This document shows, in pieces, positions 1 to 8,037 of a DNA stretch of 36,034 bases. Positions within the stretch are counted from its first letter, which is position 1. Each line of letters opens with the position of its first letter. Source of the DNA: Lachnospiraceae bacterium UBA935 (GTDB taxonomy: Bacteria; Bacillota; Clostridia; Lachnospirales; Lachnospiraceae); assembly GCA_002293525.1 (NCBI GenBank), contig DBDJ01000014.1, positions 1-36,034 of the forward strand, read 5' to 3'. The position numbers were made by a program, and so were the translations under genes. The notes under the pieces are model-generated. The model ran no database searches. It worked only from the letters and a program-made list of their open reading frames with translations, and was not told the DNA's origin.

Positions 1-419
1 TTTGCGGCTTCAGCAGGCTTTTCAGAAGCTGCTTTAGATGGCTTATCCTCAAAATCAGCAAGCGCATTATCGACACTTTTGTCTGTAGTCCTGTCAGACG
101 CCTTCGCCGCTTCTGGTTTATCCACAGGCTCAGTTTTAGAATCCGCGCTCTTTTTTGCCATATCATCGAAATCGGCTAACTGGTTTTTAGCGGCTGATTC
201 TGTCGTTTCTTTGCTTTTATGCTTGGAGTCTTCCGGAGCATCCGATTTTTTAGCACCTTTGGAATACTCTAAGGCTTTACTGCCAGAGTTCATTTCCTTA
301 TAGGTACTGTCAAAATCATTAACACCGCCTCTGTCGCCGGTGTTACCCTCTTTATTAGGGATCTCTTTACCCTCTGCACCAGTATCATTACCGGCCTTGT
401 TAAGATCTGAAAAATCCAT
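1..419 (-). CDS. Hydrophilic low-complexity protein, C-terminus beyond window
   Basis: This open frame starts at an ATG (419-417) and runs without a stop to the window edge, giving 139 codons. The product begins MDFSDLNKAGND and is rich in Lys, Asp, Glu, Ser and Ala. It has no hydrophobic segment and no domain I recognise. A loose internal repeat is visible: an 'LADFDD' stretch near residue 84 recurs as 'LADFED' near residue 125, each followed by a Lys/Ser/Ala-rich piece. A purine-rich GGGG lies about 8 bases before the ATG. It is the next gene after the SH3b membrane protein, 52 bases away on the same strand, so it probably belongs to the same operon. The composition suggests an intrinsically disordered linker or a low-complexity N-terminal region of a larger protein. 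The missing C-terminus prevents a functional call. Confidence 0.7.
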   Translation of the reverse strand, partial: MDFSDLNKAGNDTGAEGKEIPNKEGNTGDRGGVNDFDSTYKEMNSGSKALEYSKGAKKSDAPEDSKHKSKETTESAAKNQLADFDDMAKKSADSKTEPVDKPEAAKASDRTTDKSVDNALADFEDKPSKAASEKPAEAA

Positions 420-471
420 CCTTATACCCCATGATCTTCGGCGAACCTCAACACATCAAAACTTCCTGCTA

Positions 472-1986
472 TTAATCTTGTTTTACAAATTCTTCATTAA
501 TCCAGGATACCGAATCCGCTTCCACCAGCATTGCTGTAGTATGATAACCATCATCCAGAGAGGCGTATAAATCATAGGAAAGCGCACTGGTCTTGATGTG
601 TATGATGTCATAGTCATCAACCTCCCAGGTTCCGCTGCCTTCGCCTGATATGCCATCTTTATAATAGCATTCACCTTCTTCGCTAAGGATGAGTTCGCTT
701 CCCTGATCACCTATCCAGCTTCCTGTTAAACTACCGGCGGAAGTATTTTCCTGTTCTTCCTGCTTCTCCAGTGCTTCAATCACAGCTCCGCTGGCCCACG
801 CAGTCTCGATATAATCATAATCAAGATAGATCTCATACCACACTCTTCCATTTTCCGCTGTGGCTTCGTTTCCTGTCCCGTAAAACTCCGTACCCCTAGA
901 AACGGTCATCACTACCGCATAATCAGTACCCGGACCGGAACGGATATTAGCTGCTTCCGCTGTTATCATAAACAAAGCAAGCCCTGATCCTTCCTCTACT
1001 GTTCCTTCTTCATCATCCTGTTCTAGGTACGCATCCTCATCTTCTTCGATGTAATATGACGGTTCCGCTCGGCTGACTTGAATGGCTTGAACCTCCGCGA
1101 CATTATTAAAGATCATAGTTCCTGTCATGAATACCGCAATAATAGCCGCGAATACTATATCCTTTTTGATTCTGAGCTGTCCTTTTTCGGTCGTGATTTC
1201 CTTATAACCTAACAAGATCAGCAGCAGAACCATGCACAATATCCCATCCATCTGCATGCACGCCATATACTGACCAAACTTCCCCATCCCGTGATCCGCC
1301 GACAATAGCAGAACCTCTTCTGAATAGTAAATCATAAAGAATTTCGCCGCAAAGTAGCCTATGTACATCATAAAGCAGGCGATATAGGGAGAAAATCGCT
1401 GATAACAGATCGCCCCCAGGATTCCCCAGAAGCCTGCTACGATATAAAGCATCAGATGCTCATCCGTCAGGTTGCTATATGACATCGCCGCCGGAGTCAG
1501 GAAAATAGCCCAGCCCAGAAACAATGCCTGGATCCGCCCCTTACGAAATGTCATGGTGGAAACCGCGTAGGCATATATCATCAATGAAATAGGATTGATA
1601 TACGTCCCCAGACAGTCCAGTGCCGCCACGCTGGCTTCCGCATGAAGCGCTCTGCCGCCTAATGTCATCAGCATCTTATAAAACGTATGTAAGGAAAATA
1701 CCGCCGCCGAAAATATCACTACCTTCACGATGGAGATCTTGTATTTCCATTCCCTGATTTCCACAATCGGATGAAGCAGCCGAAACGAATCACAGGCCAG
1801 AATCGCCAGCACAGCCATGACAATAAAGGAACCGACAAAGAAATACTGAGTCTCTTCCGAAACATACCGGCTATAGATCAGACTGTTATCCACAAGCATG
1901 AATTTGTTTTCGCCCTGAGTCATCGCAAAATCATAAAAAGCCACCGCATATTCCCGTATTCTTGCCCAAATCAATTCCCAATCCAT
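472..1986 (-). CDS. Polytopic membrane protein with C-terminal SH3b domain
   Basis: The N-terminal ~300 residues hold about eight hydrophobic segments. An acidic stretch (EEDEDAYLEQDDEEG) follows, then an SH3b-like domain with the typical 'ANIRSGPGTDYAVV' opening, and then a ~75-residue beta-rich tail (starting GSWIGDQGSELIL) resembling lipocalin-like or DUF5640-type tails. Bacterial SH3 domains usually bind cell-wall peptides, so the tail probably faces the wall. The frame is open back to a GTG at 2028, but I place the start at the ATG at 1986 (MDWELIW) because AAGGGG sits about 6 bases before it. The preceding gene stops at 2025, so the gap is 38 bases. It is probably the membrane or envelope part of the upstream chaperone/GTPase gene set. 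Its exact role is unknown. Confidence 0.8.
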   Translation of the reverse strand: MDWELIWARIREYAVAFYDFAMTQGENKFMLVDNSLIYSRYVSEETQYFFVGSFIVMAVLAILACDSFRLLHPIVEIREWKYKISIVKVVIFSAAVFSLHTFYKMLMTLGGRALHAEASVAALDCLGTYINPISLMIYAYAVSTMTFRKGRIQALFLGWAIFLTPAAMSYSNLTDEHLMLYIVAGFWGILGAICYQRFSPYIACFMMYIGYFAAKFFMIYYSEEVLLLSADHGMGKFGQYMACMQMDGILCMVLLLILLGYKEITTEKGQLRIKKDIVFAAIIAVFMTGTMIFNNVAEVQAIQVSRAEPSYYIEEDEDAYLEQDDEEGTVEEGSGLALFMITAEAANIRSGPGTDYAVVMTVSRGTEFYGTGNEATAENGRVWYEIYLDYDYIETAWASGAVIEALEKQEEQENTSAGSLTGSWIGDQGSELILSEEGECYYKDGISGEGSGTWEVDDYDIIHIKTSALSYDLYASLDDGYHTTAMLVEADSVSWINEEFVKQD

Positions 1987-2024
1987 ATTACACCCCTTGT
2001 CCTTTGCAGACTTAGAAATTCTTC

Positions 2025-2243
2025 TCACACTTTTAACGCCCGAATCGCCCGGAAGGCATTTTTAACCGCACCGGCAAAACCAACCGTTGCTCCTATCAGC
2101 ATAAGCAGCCACAGCACCGGAGCCATGCCGATTGAAAAGCCCCAATATCCATAGGCCATCGCGGCGACCAAAAATATGGCACCATATAATATAATATATA
2201 TAGCGATTACAATCAGAATAACAGTGACAATCAGTTGTATCAT
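2025..2243 (-). CDS. Small two-helix membrane protein
   Basis: A 72-residue protein made almost entirely of hydrophobic sequence: one segment at about residues 3-30 and a second at about 36-60, ending in a short basic tail (KNAFRAIRALKV). The ATG overlaps the stop of the preceding GTPase gene by one base (TAATG), and GAGGAG lies 7 bases upstream, so translation is probably coupled. That coupling suggests a small subunit working with the membrane-anchored GTPase. I recognise no family. A fragment that looks like a different small hydrophobic protein also adjoins the GTPase pseudogene near 20,400, which weakly supports such pairings. Confidence 0.7.
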   Translation of the reverse strand: MIQLIVTVILIVIAIYIILYGAIFLVAAMAYGYWGFSIGMAPVLWLLMLIGATVGFAGAVKNAFRAIRALKV

Positions 2244-3700
2244 TACCGGTCTCCTCTCATCACACTGCCGAATTGGTGCTCATGCCAGACGGACTTCATT
2301 CCAGAATCTGCCGTCTGGAACAGCCATTCCATCGGTTCCAGCACGCCCCTTGGATTATATCTTCCGGCTTCCCTTGTGTGCCCGATCGCACTGCACTTGA
2401 AATACCGGTTATACTTGAACTTCATATCAATATTGCTTACCAGGCTCGCAAGTCCGTTGTCGATCAGGAACTGCCGGCACAGGCGGTCTTCGGCGACAGC
2501 GAAAGCTTCCATCCCCCACCCTTGCCCGGTCATATATTCCGAGATCATCTCATCACCGATAAACCGATCAAGGGTCCGGATGTCACTTTTACTGATAACA
2601 ACCGCAATCGGTACGTTAAACACCGCCTTGGATGACTGTCCGGTAATTTCTCTGAGCTTGTTCATAAAGGCATCCAGAACCAGATCTACATCCAACGTCC
2701 CCACACTGGCTTTATCGACTTCACTGATGCTGTCATCCATATAATTCCTGACTGTCGGGATCGAAAGCGGATCCAGCATAAAGACTATCCCGTGGCAATA
2801 GGTGTATTGCAGCTGTGCTTCATTTTCAGTATTTTCAATAAAGCTCTCACCTGCGACATCATAGATCTGAACAAGTCGGGCAGGACTTAGTTTCTTACTG
2901 TGCATCTCAAAACTGAAGGCCCTGGAACTTGCCTGCCGCACATCCGTCTCTGTCTTCGTCATCCGCGTAGTTCCGCCCATATAGTCATTGGTGATGTCCG
3001 TCTCATAGAATTGCTTCGTACCTTCACTATAATGTTCAATCATAATCCCGTTCCGCGGTGCTGCTTTTTCGATAAAATCATAGGAGAAAGCAGTTATGTA
3101 CGCTGTTTTTCCTGAAGACCTGCCCCCGATGACCGGAATGCAGAGCGGCTTATTGCCGGTTCCGCTCAGTGCAAAACTGCACTTAGGACACTCCGCTGCC
3201 AGTTTTCCCCGGTTAGTGACAAAATGTGACGGTATTTTATGCCCGCAATTACAAGTCCGCTTAAATACGCCATATTTACCCGGTGTAAGCACAGTATGCC
3301 TGGCACCGCACCCGGGGCATAGATAAACAGGAATGAGATATTTGCTCTTACAGTCCGGACATGCCACAAAGATCCCCTTACTGATCAAAAGCAGCCTGTC
3401 TATCCCCCACACCAGAAAAATCAGCACATAAACCACTAAAAACGCCACCCCCAGAAGTGCCGACACAGTCGCCGCAATCAACACAAAAAAGAAAGTCCCA
3501 AAGAGAATCAAGGCAAAGCAGGACAACAGCCGGCTCGCTCCCGACAAAGACATAATCCCTTTCCCAGTCTCCACCTTCTCCGCCCGTCTCTTAATATCTT
3601 CCTGATTATACCCCCAGAATTTCTTGATAAACAGCCACAGGTCTCTCCAGCCCGGGCCAAAGAAATAACTCATTTTTGCCGGTTGCACATCTTTTTTCAT
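2243..3700 (-). CDS. Membrane-anchored zinc-ribbon GTPase (DO-GTPase2-like)
   Basis: Order of parts: a basic N-terminus; one long or two adjacent membrane segments at about 58-98; paired zinc-ribbon cysteines (CPDC 114-117, CPGC 128-131, C..C near 150, CPKC 171-174); then a P-loop GTPase. GTPase motifs are Walker A GGRSSGKT (192-199), G3 DVAGE (281-285) and G4-like SKSD (370-373). These features fit the TRAFAC-type 'double-GTPase' families linked by comparative genomics to bacterial conflict systems; the assignment is from memory of motif layout. The start is ATG with AGAGGT about 6 bases upstream, directly after the transglutaminase gene. A second intact GTPase (10847-12052) and a decayed one (19843-20242) share its zinc-ribbon/P-loop plan. 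It probably acts as a nucleotide-dependent switch at the membrane. Confidence 0.82.
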   Translation of the reverse strand: MKKDVQPAKMSYFFGPGWRDLWLFIKKFWGYNQEDIKRRAEKVETGKGIMSLSGASRLLSCFALILFGTFFFVLIAATVSALLGVAFLVVYVLIFLVWGIDRLLLISKGIFVACPDCKSKYLIPVYLCPGCGARHTVLTPGKYGVFKRTCNCGHKIPSHFVTNRGKLAAECPKCSFALSGTGNKPLCIPVIGGRSSGKTAYITAFSYDFIEKAAPRNGIMIEHYSEGTKQFYETDITNDYMGGTTRMTKTETDVRQASSRAFSFEMHSKKLSPARLVQIYDVAGESFIENTENEAQLQYTYCHGIVFMLDPLSIPTVRNYMDDSISEVDKASVGTLDVDLVLDAFMNKLREITGQSSKAVFNVPIAVVISKSDIRTLDRFIGDEMISEYMTGQGWGMEAFAVAEDRLCRQFLIDNGLASLVSNIDMKFKYNRYFKCSAIGHTREAGRYNPRGVLEPMEWLFQTADSGMKSVWHEHQFGSVMRGDR

Positions 3701-3701
3701 T

Positions 3702-4724
3702 TTATACCTCTAATGTAATACTGAGACATCTGGTGGCATCCTGCCAGGTATAGTAAAATTCGGAAGTATACCCGCCTCTTGATGCTGCGCTCATAATTTT
3801 CTCCTCAAGATATTTCATCGCATTCTTCCCCAAAGGAATCGCCGGAGATATCTTCAGCTGTATGGTTTTGCTACGATATTTTACCTGTTTGTAGATAATA
3901 TCCTCAATCTGTGATTCACTGTAGGCGTAAAGGTTGTTCGAGATAAAATACGACAATTTCGGCGAATTGCATTTGGGTGTAGTCTTGAAATCCCAATCAT
4001 GATCTACCGCTATTTCATCGTCGTCCAAGCCAAAGTAATCGTAGGAATAGATATGTGACGTTTCATAGGTATTCGCATCCCAGGTGGCATCAATATGAAA
4101 ATACTCTCCCTGATATTCCATGATATTCCATGCGTGCTCGACTTTGGAAGTGCGATGATAGGAGGATTTTCCGGTGACAAGCATACCCTTCATGCCAAAG
4201 TATTGGGCTATCAGGATAAAAGCGCTGGCAAAGCCGTCACATACCGCCTGATGGTTCACCAGTGCTCCATAGGCATTGTGCGACATGGGAGACTTACTTT
4301 TTCCTCTTTCGATATTTTTTAATTCATCCCTGTCATACGTTACACTCCGCTGTAAGAACTCGGATATCCCCATCAGTATCTCTTTATCATTTTTGGCAGT
4401 TTTATCGATTTCCCATACGGCATCCTCCAAAGCCTTTTTTAACTGATTCCCGCACTGATCTGCCTGCTTTTTGCTCAGGCAGCCGACAAAGCTTAACTGT
4501 TTGCCATAGAAATTCCCCAGCGTGCGGATCATGGTCTTATTAAAATAAATGATATCCGGATTGTCTCCCAGCACGGTAGCCAGAACTTTTAAAAGATTCA
4601 CATTCCGCTTAACCCGCGAAATATCACACGATGTCGCCTGCCGTCTCATCGCATCTTCAAAAAGACTATAGGCGTTTTTTTCATCTTTATTCAAATAGCC
4701 GAAGCCCAATCCGAAAGCATTCAC
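3702..4724 (-). CDS. Transglutaminase-like (papain-fold) protein
   Basis: The central region carries the transglutaminase-core triad in the right order and spacing: Cys162 in 'QAVCDGFASAF', His197 in 'VEHAWN' and Asp212 in 'FHIDATWD'. Proteins of this fold in bacteria are mostly cysteine peptidases or cross-linking enzymes. The N-terminal ~130 residues are helical and unassigned. No signal peptide or membrane segment is visible, so it should be cytoplasmic unless a partner exports it. The start is a GTG preceded by AAGGGAG at 6 bases; no nearby in-frame ATG fits as well. It lies between the HerA-type ATPase and the membrane GTPase with short gaps. It is a candidate effector or processing protease of the system. 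The substrate is unknown. Confidence 0.85.
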   Translation of the reverse strand: MNAFGLGFGYLNKDEKNAYSLFEDAMRRQATSCDISRVKRNVNLLKVLATVLGDNPDIIYFNKTMIRTLGNFYGKQLSFVGCLSKKQADQCGNQLKKALEDAVWEIDKTAKNDKEILMGISEFLQRSVTYDRDELKNIERGKSKSPMSHNAYGALVNHQAVCDGFASAFILIAQYFGMKGMLVTGKSSYHRTSKVEHAWNIMEYQGEYFHIDATWDANTYETSHIYSYDYFGLDDDEIAVDHDWDFKTTPKCNSPKLSYFISNNLYAYSESQIEDIIYKQVKYRSKTIQLKISPAIPLGKNAMKYLEEKIMSAASRGGYTSEFYYTWQDATRCLSITLEV

Positions 4725-4791
4725 TCATAACTCCCTTGCATTTCGCAGTTTACTTTACACAGCACAACCATATTTTTTCGCAGTCTTGCAT

Positions 4792-7700
4792 TTACTTTCT
4801 GTTCTTCACACAATACAGCGCAACCTTATATTGGGAAGACTTTTTGCTTTCTTCGATCTGGTGGAGAATTAGGTTCATAAAGACCTGGTCCTTGATAAAT
4901 TTATCCAGAAAATCCATATAGCGATCCAGACCCTGATACACCTTGTCAGCCCAGCTCCAAGCGGCTTTTTCGATTTCCGGGGTCAGCATCGAGCTCTTAC
5001 TGATGCCGGGAGGAAGCTTTGGCTCGTACATTCTGAGCAGGTCATTACAGTTCAAAAGCCGCATGATCAGTTCTGCCAGGATATTTTTATCGCTGCCCTT
5101 CTTCCATTCCCCACAAAAATCGGTAATCAATTTTTCAGTTTTAAGCTGCGCCGTCCGATTCACTTTCTTGGAATTATCTTTGATGACGTCTTTTAACCAG
5201 TTCAGGTTGTATGCTATCGTCTGGGACTCGTTAATCAGCTCCTCAATCAACAGGTAGAGCATGTCCTTCTCGGCACGGAGATCATTGCGGCTGGCTGTTT
5301 CCACCTCGTAACGGTCACTGCATTTGTCGATTTTGGTCAGGACAGTCTCGAGCCAGTCGTTCTGGAATATGGCCGCAACGCCCTTGTCCAGTTTGCTCAA
5401 TTCCAGAATCTGTTCCTCATTCAGACCGATGGAATGGCCGATCGATTCACAATCCAGCGACTCAGGGAGGCGCATCACGATCTTGGTGTTGGTGTTTTTG
5501 ATGGCGGAGATGTCCACCGCCGTAGGGGACTGGTCAACAATGATAAAACCCTCGCCGTAGGTTCGCATCTCCGCGATGGAATTGCTGATCATTTCCACCG
5601 ACTTGCCCTGAACATTGGCCGATTCCTGGCCTTGATCCGTGGAGGTTTTTTTCAGAAGATTATGGGCTTCCTCCAGAATAGTAATGTGCTGAAGCGGCAG
5701 GTTGGTCCCTTTCGATGTAGCTTGCCTGAATTCGCTCAGCTTGAGGACGAGTACGCCCATTATTAAGGCTTTTGTTTCTGTCGAACCCACTCTGCTTAAG
5801 TCAATAATGGTGTTTTCATTGAATAAAGTGCTGTCAGGAATCGGCACGCCGTTAAAGATCTGACCGATCAAGCCGTTGGTCAGACCCTCCACCCTTGTCA
5901 CCAGGGCCCCGACATAATTTCCCTTGGCTTCCGCTGAAAATTCCGATTCCGCAAGGATGACCGGAAGTACCGCAAGGACATCCTTGAAATCAGGAAACTT
6001 GCCATTGCCCAGATCCTGCTGGGTCGAATGGTTCAGATCCCAGCCATGCAGGATGTAGACCCGTTCAAAGGCTGATTTGAGGACGGCGGGCATGGCCGCA
6101 TACAAAGGCCAGCAGGCGCTAAAAATCTCGATCAGGCGGTCCAGATGCTCCAACACATGGATCTCCTCATCAAACTCGAAGGGGTTGATACATAACATCG
6201 AATAATACTTTGGATTGGTAGTGAAAATATTGATGTCCGTCATCCCGCCGAACGCCAGCTTATATTCCCCTTTGGCGGGCTCAATGACCAGGAACCGGAC
6301 GTCGTTTCCCGACCGCGTTATCTCATCAATGAGCTTGTAGGTGGTATTGGACTTACCGGAACCGGTCGAACCGGTGATGAAGCAGTGGGCTGACAAGGAT
6401 TCCAGGTTAAGCTTGACGCGGTTATTAGGGAAAACCTCGCCCATATGATAGATGGCTCCAAGGTTCACCGCCCGCTTTGGTACTGTCCCGCCCTTGCGGA
6501 AGACATTGCGCCCGAATTCGGCTGACTCGATGGAGGTAACACCGCTGACTGACTTATGCGGCAGCCCCATCAGGATCGGGAGCTCCACTCCGCTGATCAA
6601 AGAGGCCGCGGTTATCTCCTGGCTTTCATATTCCGGCCCGGCAAAGGCGGCTTCATATAGAAAGCGCGGATGCAAACCGTAGCGGAGATGCTCCATGATC
6701 TGCAATGATTTTTCGTGGTGCTCATACTCGCTGTCCCAGATATTGATAAAGGAATTTTCCACGCTGGTCTTTTCCCCGGCAACCAAGGCTTTATAGGTAT
6801 TAGCCGCCACGATCGCCACTTCTTCCTGATCGGCGATAAAATAGCAGGCACTGTCCCAGAGTCCATAGGATTCGCAGTTCTTAATCCGCTCAAGCTGCTC
6901 ATCAATCTTTTCCAACAGCTCTTCGACGGTCTTATTGTGTCTCGTCAGCTGAATGCTGGCCGATGTCCCGTGGGTGATTGTCTGGGTTTTCGTTTCGGTG
7001 TCGCTTACGGTTTCCGTTTCCGAATAGTTCTCCGTATGGCTTTCGCTGGTTCCCTCACTGGTCCCATAGGATGTATTCGTCCCTCTGCCCGAGTTAAAGC
7101 CGGTACCGAACAGCCCATAGCTGGAACCGCGGTTACGGGATTTGCCGCTGCTGCGGTTGGTTCCCTGATTCTTGCCGGTGGTATCACTGATGCCGTCGTT
7201 CACCGATTTGGAAAAGCCTTTGCTGATGCCGTCGGCAACCGAATCACTGTCATTTTCACCGTAGGTCATGACGATCTGGGCGCACTGCGAAAGCGCCGAA
7301 TACAATTCCTCATAGCCCCGTTTCTTGTCTTCCAGCGCCTGCTTATTTAAGGGTGTGGAAACGAAGACTGCCGTATAGGTTTCTCCGGCCATCGAATCGA
7401 TAAACTTCTCGATTCCCTGAACAAAATGCTCTTTATCCTCTTCATCCCTCATGCCGGGTACGATGGAAACCGCTGTCACCGCCATGTGGGAATATTCGGA
7501 CGGGATCTTTTCCTCCAGAAGCGCTTCGATCTGTGAGGCATCTCTTTCCCGAATATTGATACCGGGGAAATTGCCCTTGAGGCTTTTCTTAAGAATCGCC
7601 TTGGCCACATCGGGTCGGTTCGGGTCACGGGTACCCAGATAAAAGCTGACACCGGTATGGTCGCTGGCTATCACCAAGAGGGCCGAACTCCCGAAATTAG

Positions 7701-7947
7701 CCAGCGCGCTGTATACACTGACAAGCTTGTCATTAATGTTTTCATTCAGGTCATAGACTATCTTGTCGATCTGAAACAATGACATGGCGGAAAAGGTTTT
7801 TTCCCTGTCATTCAGGGGTACCGGGGTACACTGGTCGATGTCGATCAGATAGTTTTTGTTGACGAACAGGTCAACAATCTCCATTCCTCTGGACATTACC
7901 TCGGCGACGTTATTTTTCATTTCGGCAGACACCGGCATTTCAGCCAT
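4792..7947 (-). CDS. HerA/DUF87-type P-loop ATPase with Ser/Thr-rich linker
   Basis: 1051 residues. The N-terminal ~230 residues form a mixed alpha/beta domain. A strongly Ser/Thr/Gly-rich stretch follows at about 240-335. A HerA/FtsK-like ATPase core then has Walker A GSTGSGKS (~525-532), Walker B 'ITILEEAH' (~753-760) and a downstream 'IIVDQSPTAVD' segment typical of HerA/VirB4-type motors. The helical C-terminus has no clear domain. Family members are hexameric translocases acting on DNA or polypeptides. The start is ATG with GAGAGGG about 10 bases upstream. A 17-bp tandem repeat fills most of the gap to the upstream GAP1-like gene. It is probably the energy-driven motor of the cluster; whether it moves DNA or protein cannot be told from sequence. 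Confidence 0.85.
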   Translation of the reverse strand: MAEMPVSAEMKNNVAEVMSRGMEIVDLFVNKNYLIDIDQCTPVPLNDREKTFSAMSLFQIDKIVYDLNENINDKLVSVYSALANFGSSALLVIASDHTGVSFYLGTRDPNRPDVAKAILKKSLKGNFPGINIRERDASQIEALLEEKIPSEYSHMAVTAVSIVPGMRDEEDKEHFVQGIEKFIDSMAGETYTAVFVSTPLNKQALEDKKRGYEELYSALSQCAQIVMTYGENDSDSVADGISKGFSKSVNDGISDTTGKNQGTNRSSGKSRNRGSSYGLFGTGFNSGRGTNTSYGTSEGTSESHTENYSETETVSDTETKTQTITHGTSASIQLTRHNKTVEELLEKIDEQLERIKNCESYGLWDSACYFIADQEEVAIVAANTYKALVAGEKTSVENSFINIWDSEYEHHEKSLQIMEHLRYGLHPRFLYEAAFAGPEYESQEITAASLISGVELPILMGLPHKSVSGVTSIESAEFGRNVFRKGGTVPKRAVNLGAIYHMGEVFPNNRVKLNLESLSAHCFITGSTGSGKSNTTYKLIDEITRSGNDVRFLVIEPAKGEYKLAFGGMTDINIFTTNPKYYSMLCINPFEFDEEIHVLEHLDRLIEIFSACWPLYAAMPAVLKSAFERVYILHGWDLNHSTQQDLGNGKFPDFKDVLAVLPVILAESEFSAEAKGNYVGALVTRVEGLTNGLIGQIFNGVPIPDSTLFNENTIIDLSRVGSTETKALIMGVLVLKLSEFRQATSKGTNLPLQHITILEEAHNLLKKTSTDQGQESANVQGKSVEMISNSIAEMRTYGEGFIIVDQSPTAVDISAIKNTNTKIVMRLPESLDCESIGHSIGLNEEQILELSKLDKGVAAIFQNDWLETVLTKIDKCSDRYEVETASRNDLRAEKDMLYLLIEELINESQTIAYNLNWLKDVIKDNSKKVNRTAQLKTEKLITDFCGEWKKGSDKNILAELIMRLLNCNDLLRMYEPKLPPGISKSSMLTPEIEKAAWSWADKVYQGLDRYMDFLDKFIKDQVFMNLILHQIEESKKSSQYKVALYCVKNRK

Positions 7948-7970
7948 ATTGTAATTACCCTCTCAGTTTT

Positions 7971-8028
7971 TCTCTTGCTTCGTATTTTCTCTTGCTTCGT
8001 ATTTTTTCTTACTCCGTATTTTCTCTTA
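7971..8028. repeat. 17-bp tandem repeat between two genes
   Basis: About 3.4 copies of a 17-base unit, TCTCTTGCTTCGTATTT on the plus strand. Copies 1 and 2 (7971-7987 and 7988-8004) are identical. Copy 3 (8005-8021) differs at four positions and a partial fourth copy follows. It fills the gap between the stop of the GAP1-like gene and the start of the HerA-type gene, upstream of the latter's ribosome binding site. It is non-coding in the operon direction. It may be slippage-prone sequence or a protein/RNA binding site affecting the level of the ATPase. Confidence 0.85.
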
Positions 8029-8037
8029 AGTCTATCG

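Noticed and set aside
4111..4130. 10-bp tandem duplication (TGATATTCCA twice) near the transglutaminase His motif
   Set aside because: The encoded HAWN...D spacing is normal for the family, so this is chance codon repetition and not a recent insertion.
4735..4800. Partly repeated CTTGCATTT / CGCAG / TTTACTTT words in the gap between transglutaminase and HerA genes
   Set aside because: Spacing is irregular and no unit repeats cleanly; not a convincing array.
6715..7350. Long plus-strand open frame (211 codons) opposite the HerA-type gene
   Set aside because: It lies fully inside a gene with clear ATPase motifs, has no ribosome binding site, and its openness follows from the Ser/Thr/Gly-rich codons on the other strand.
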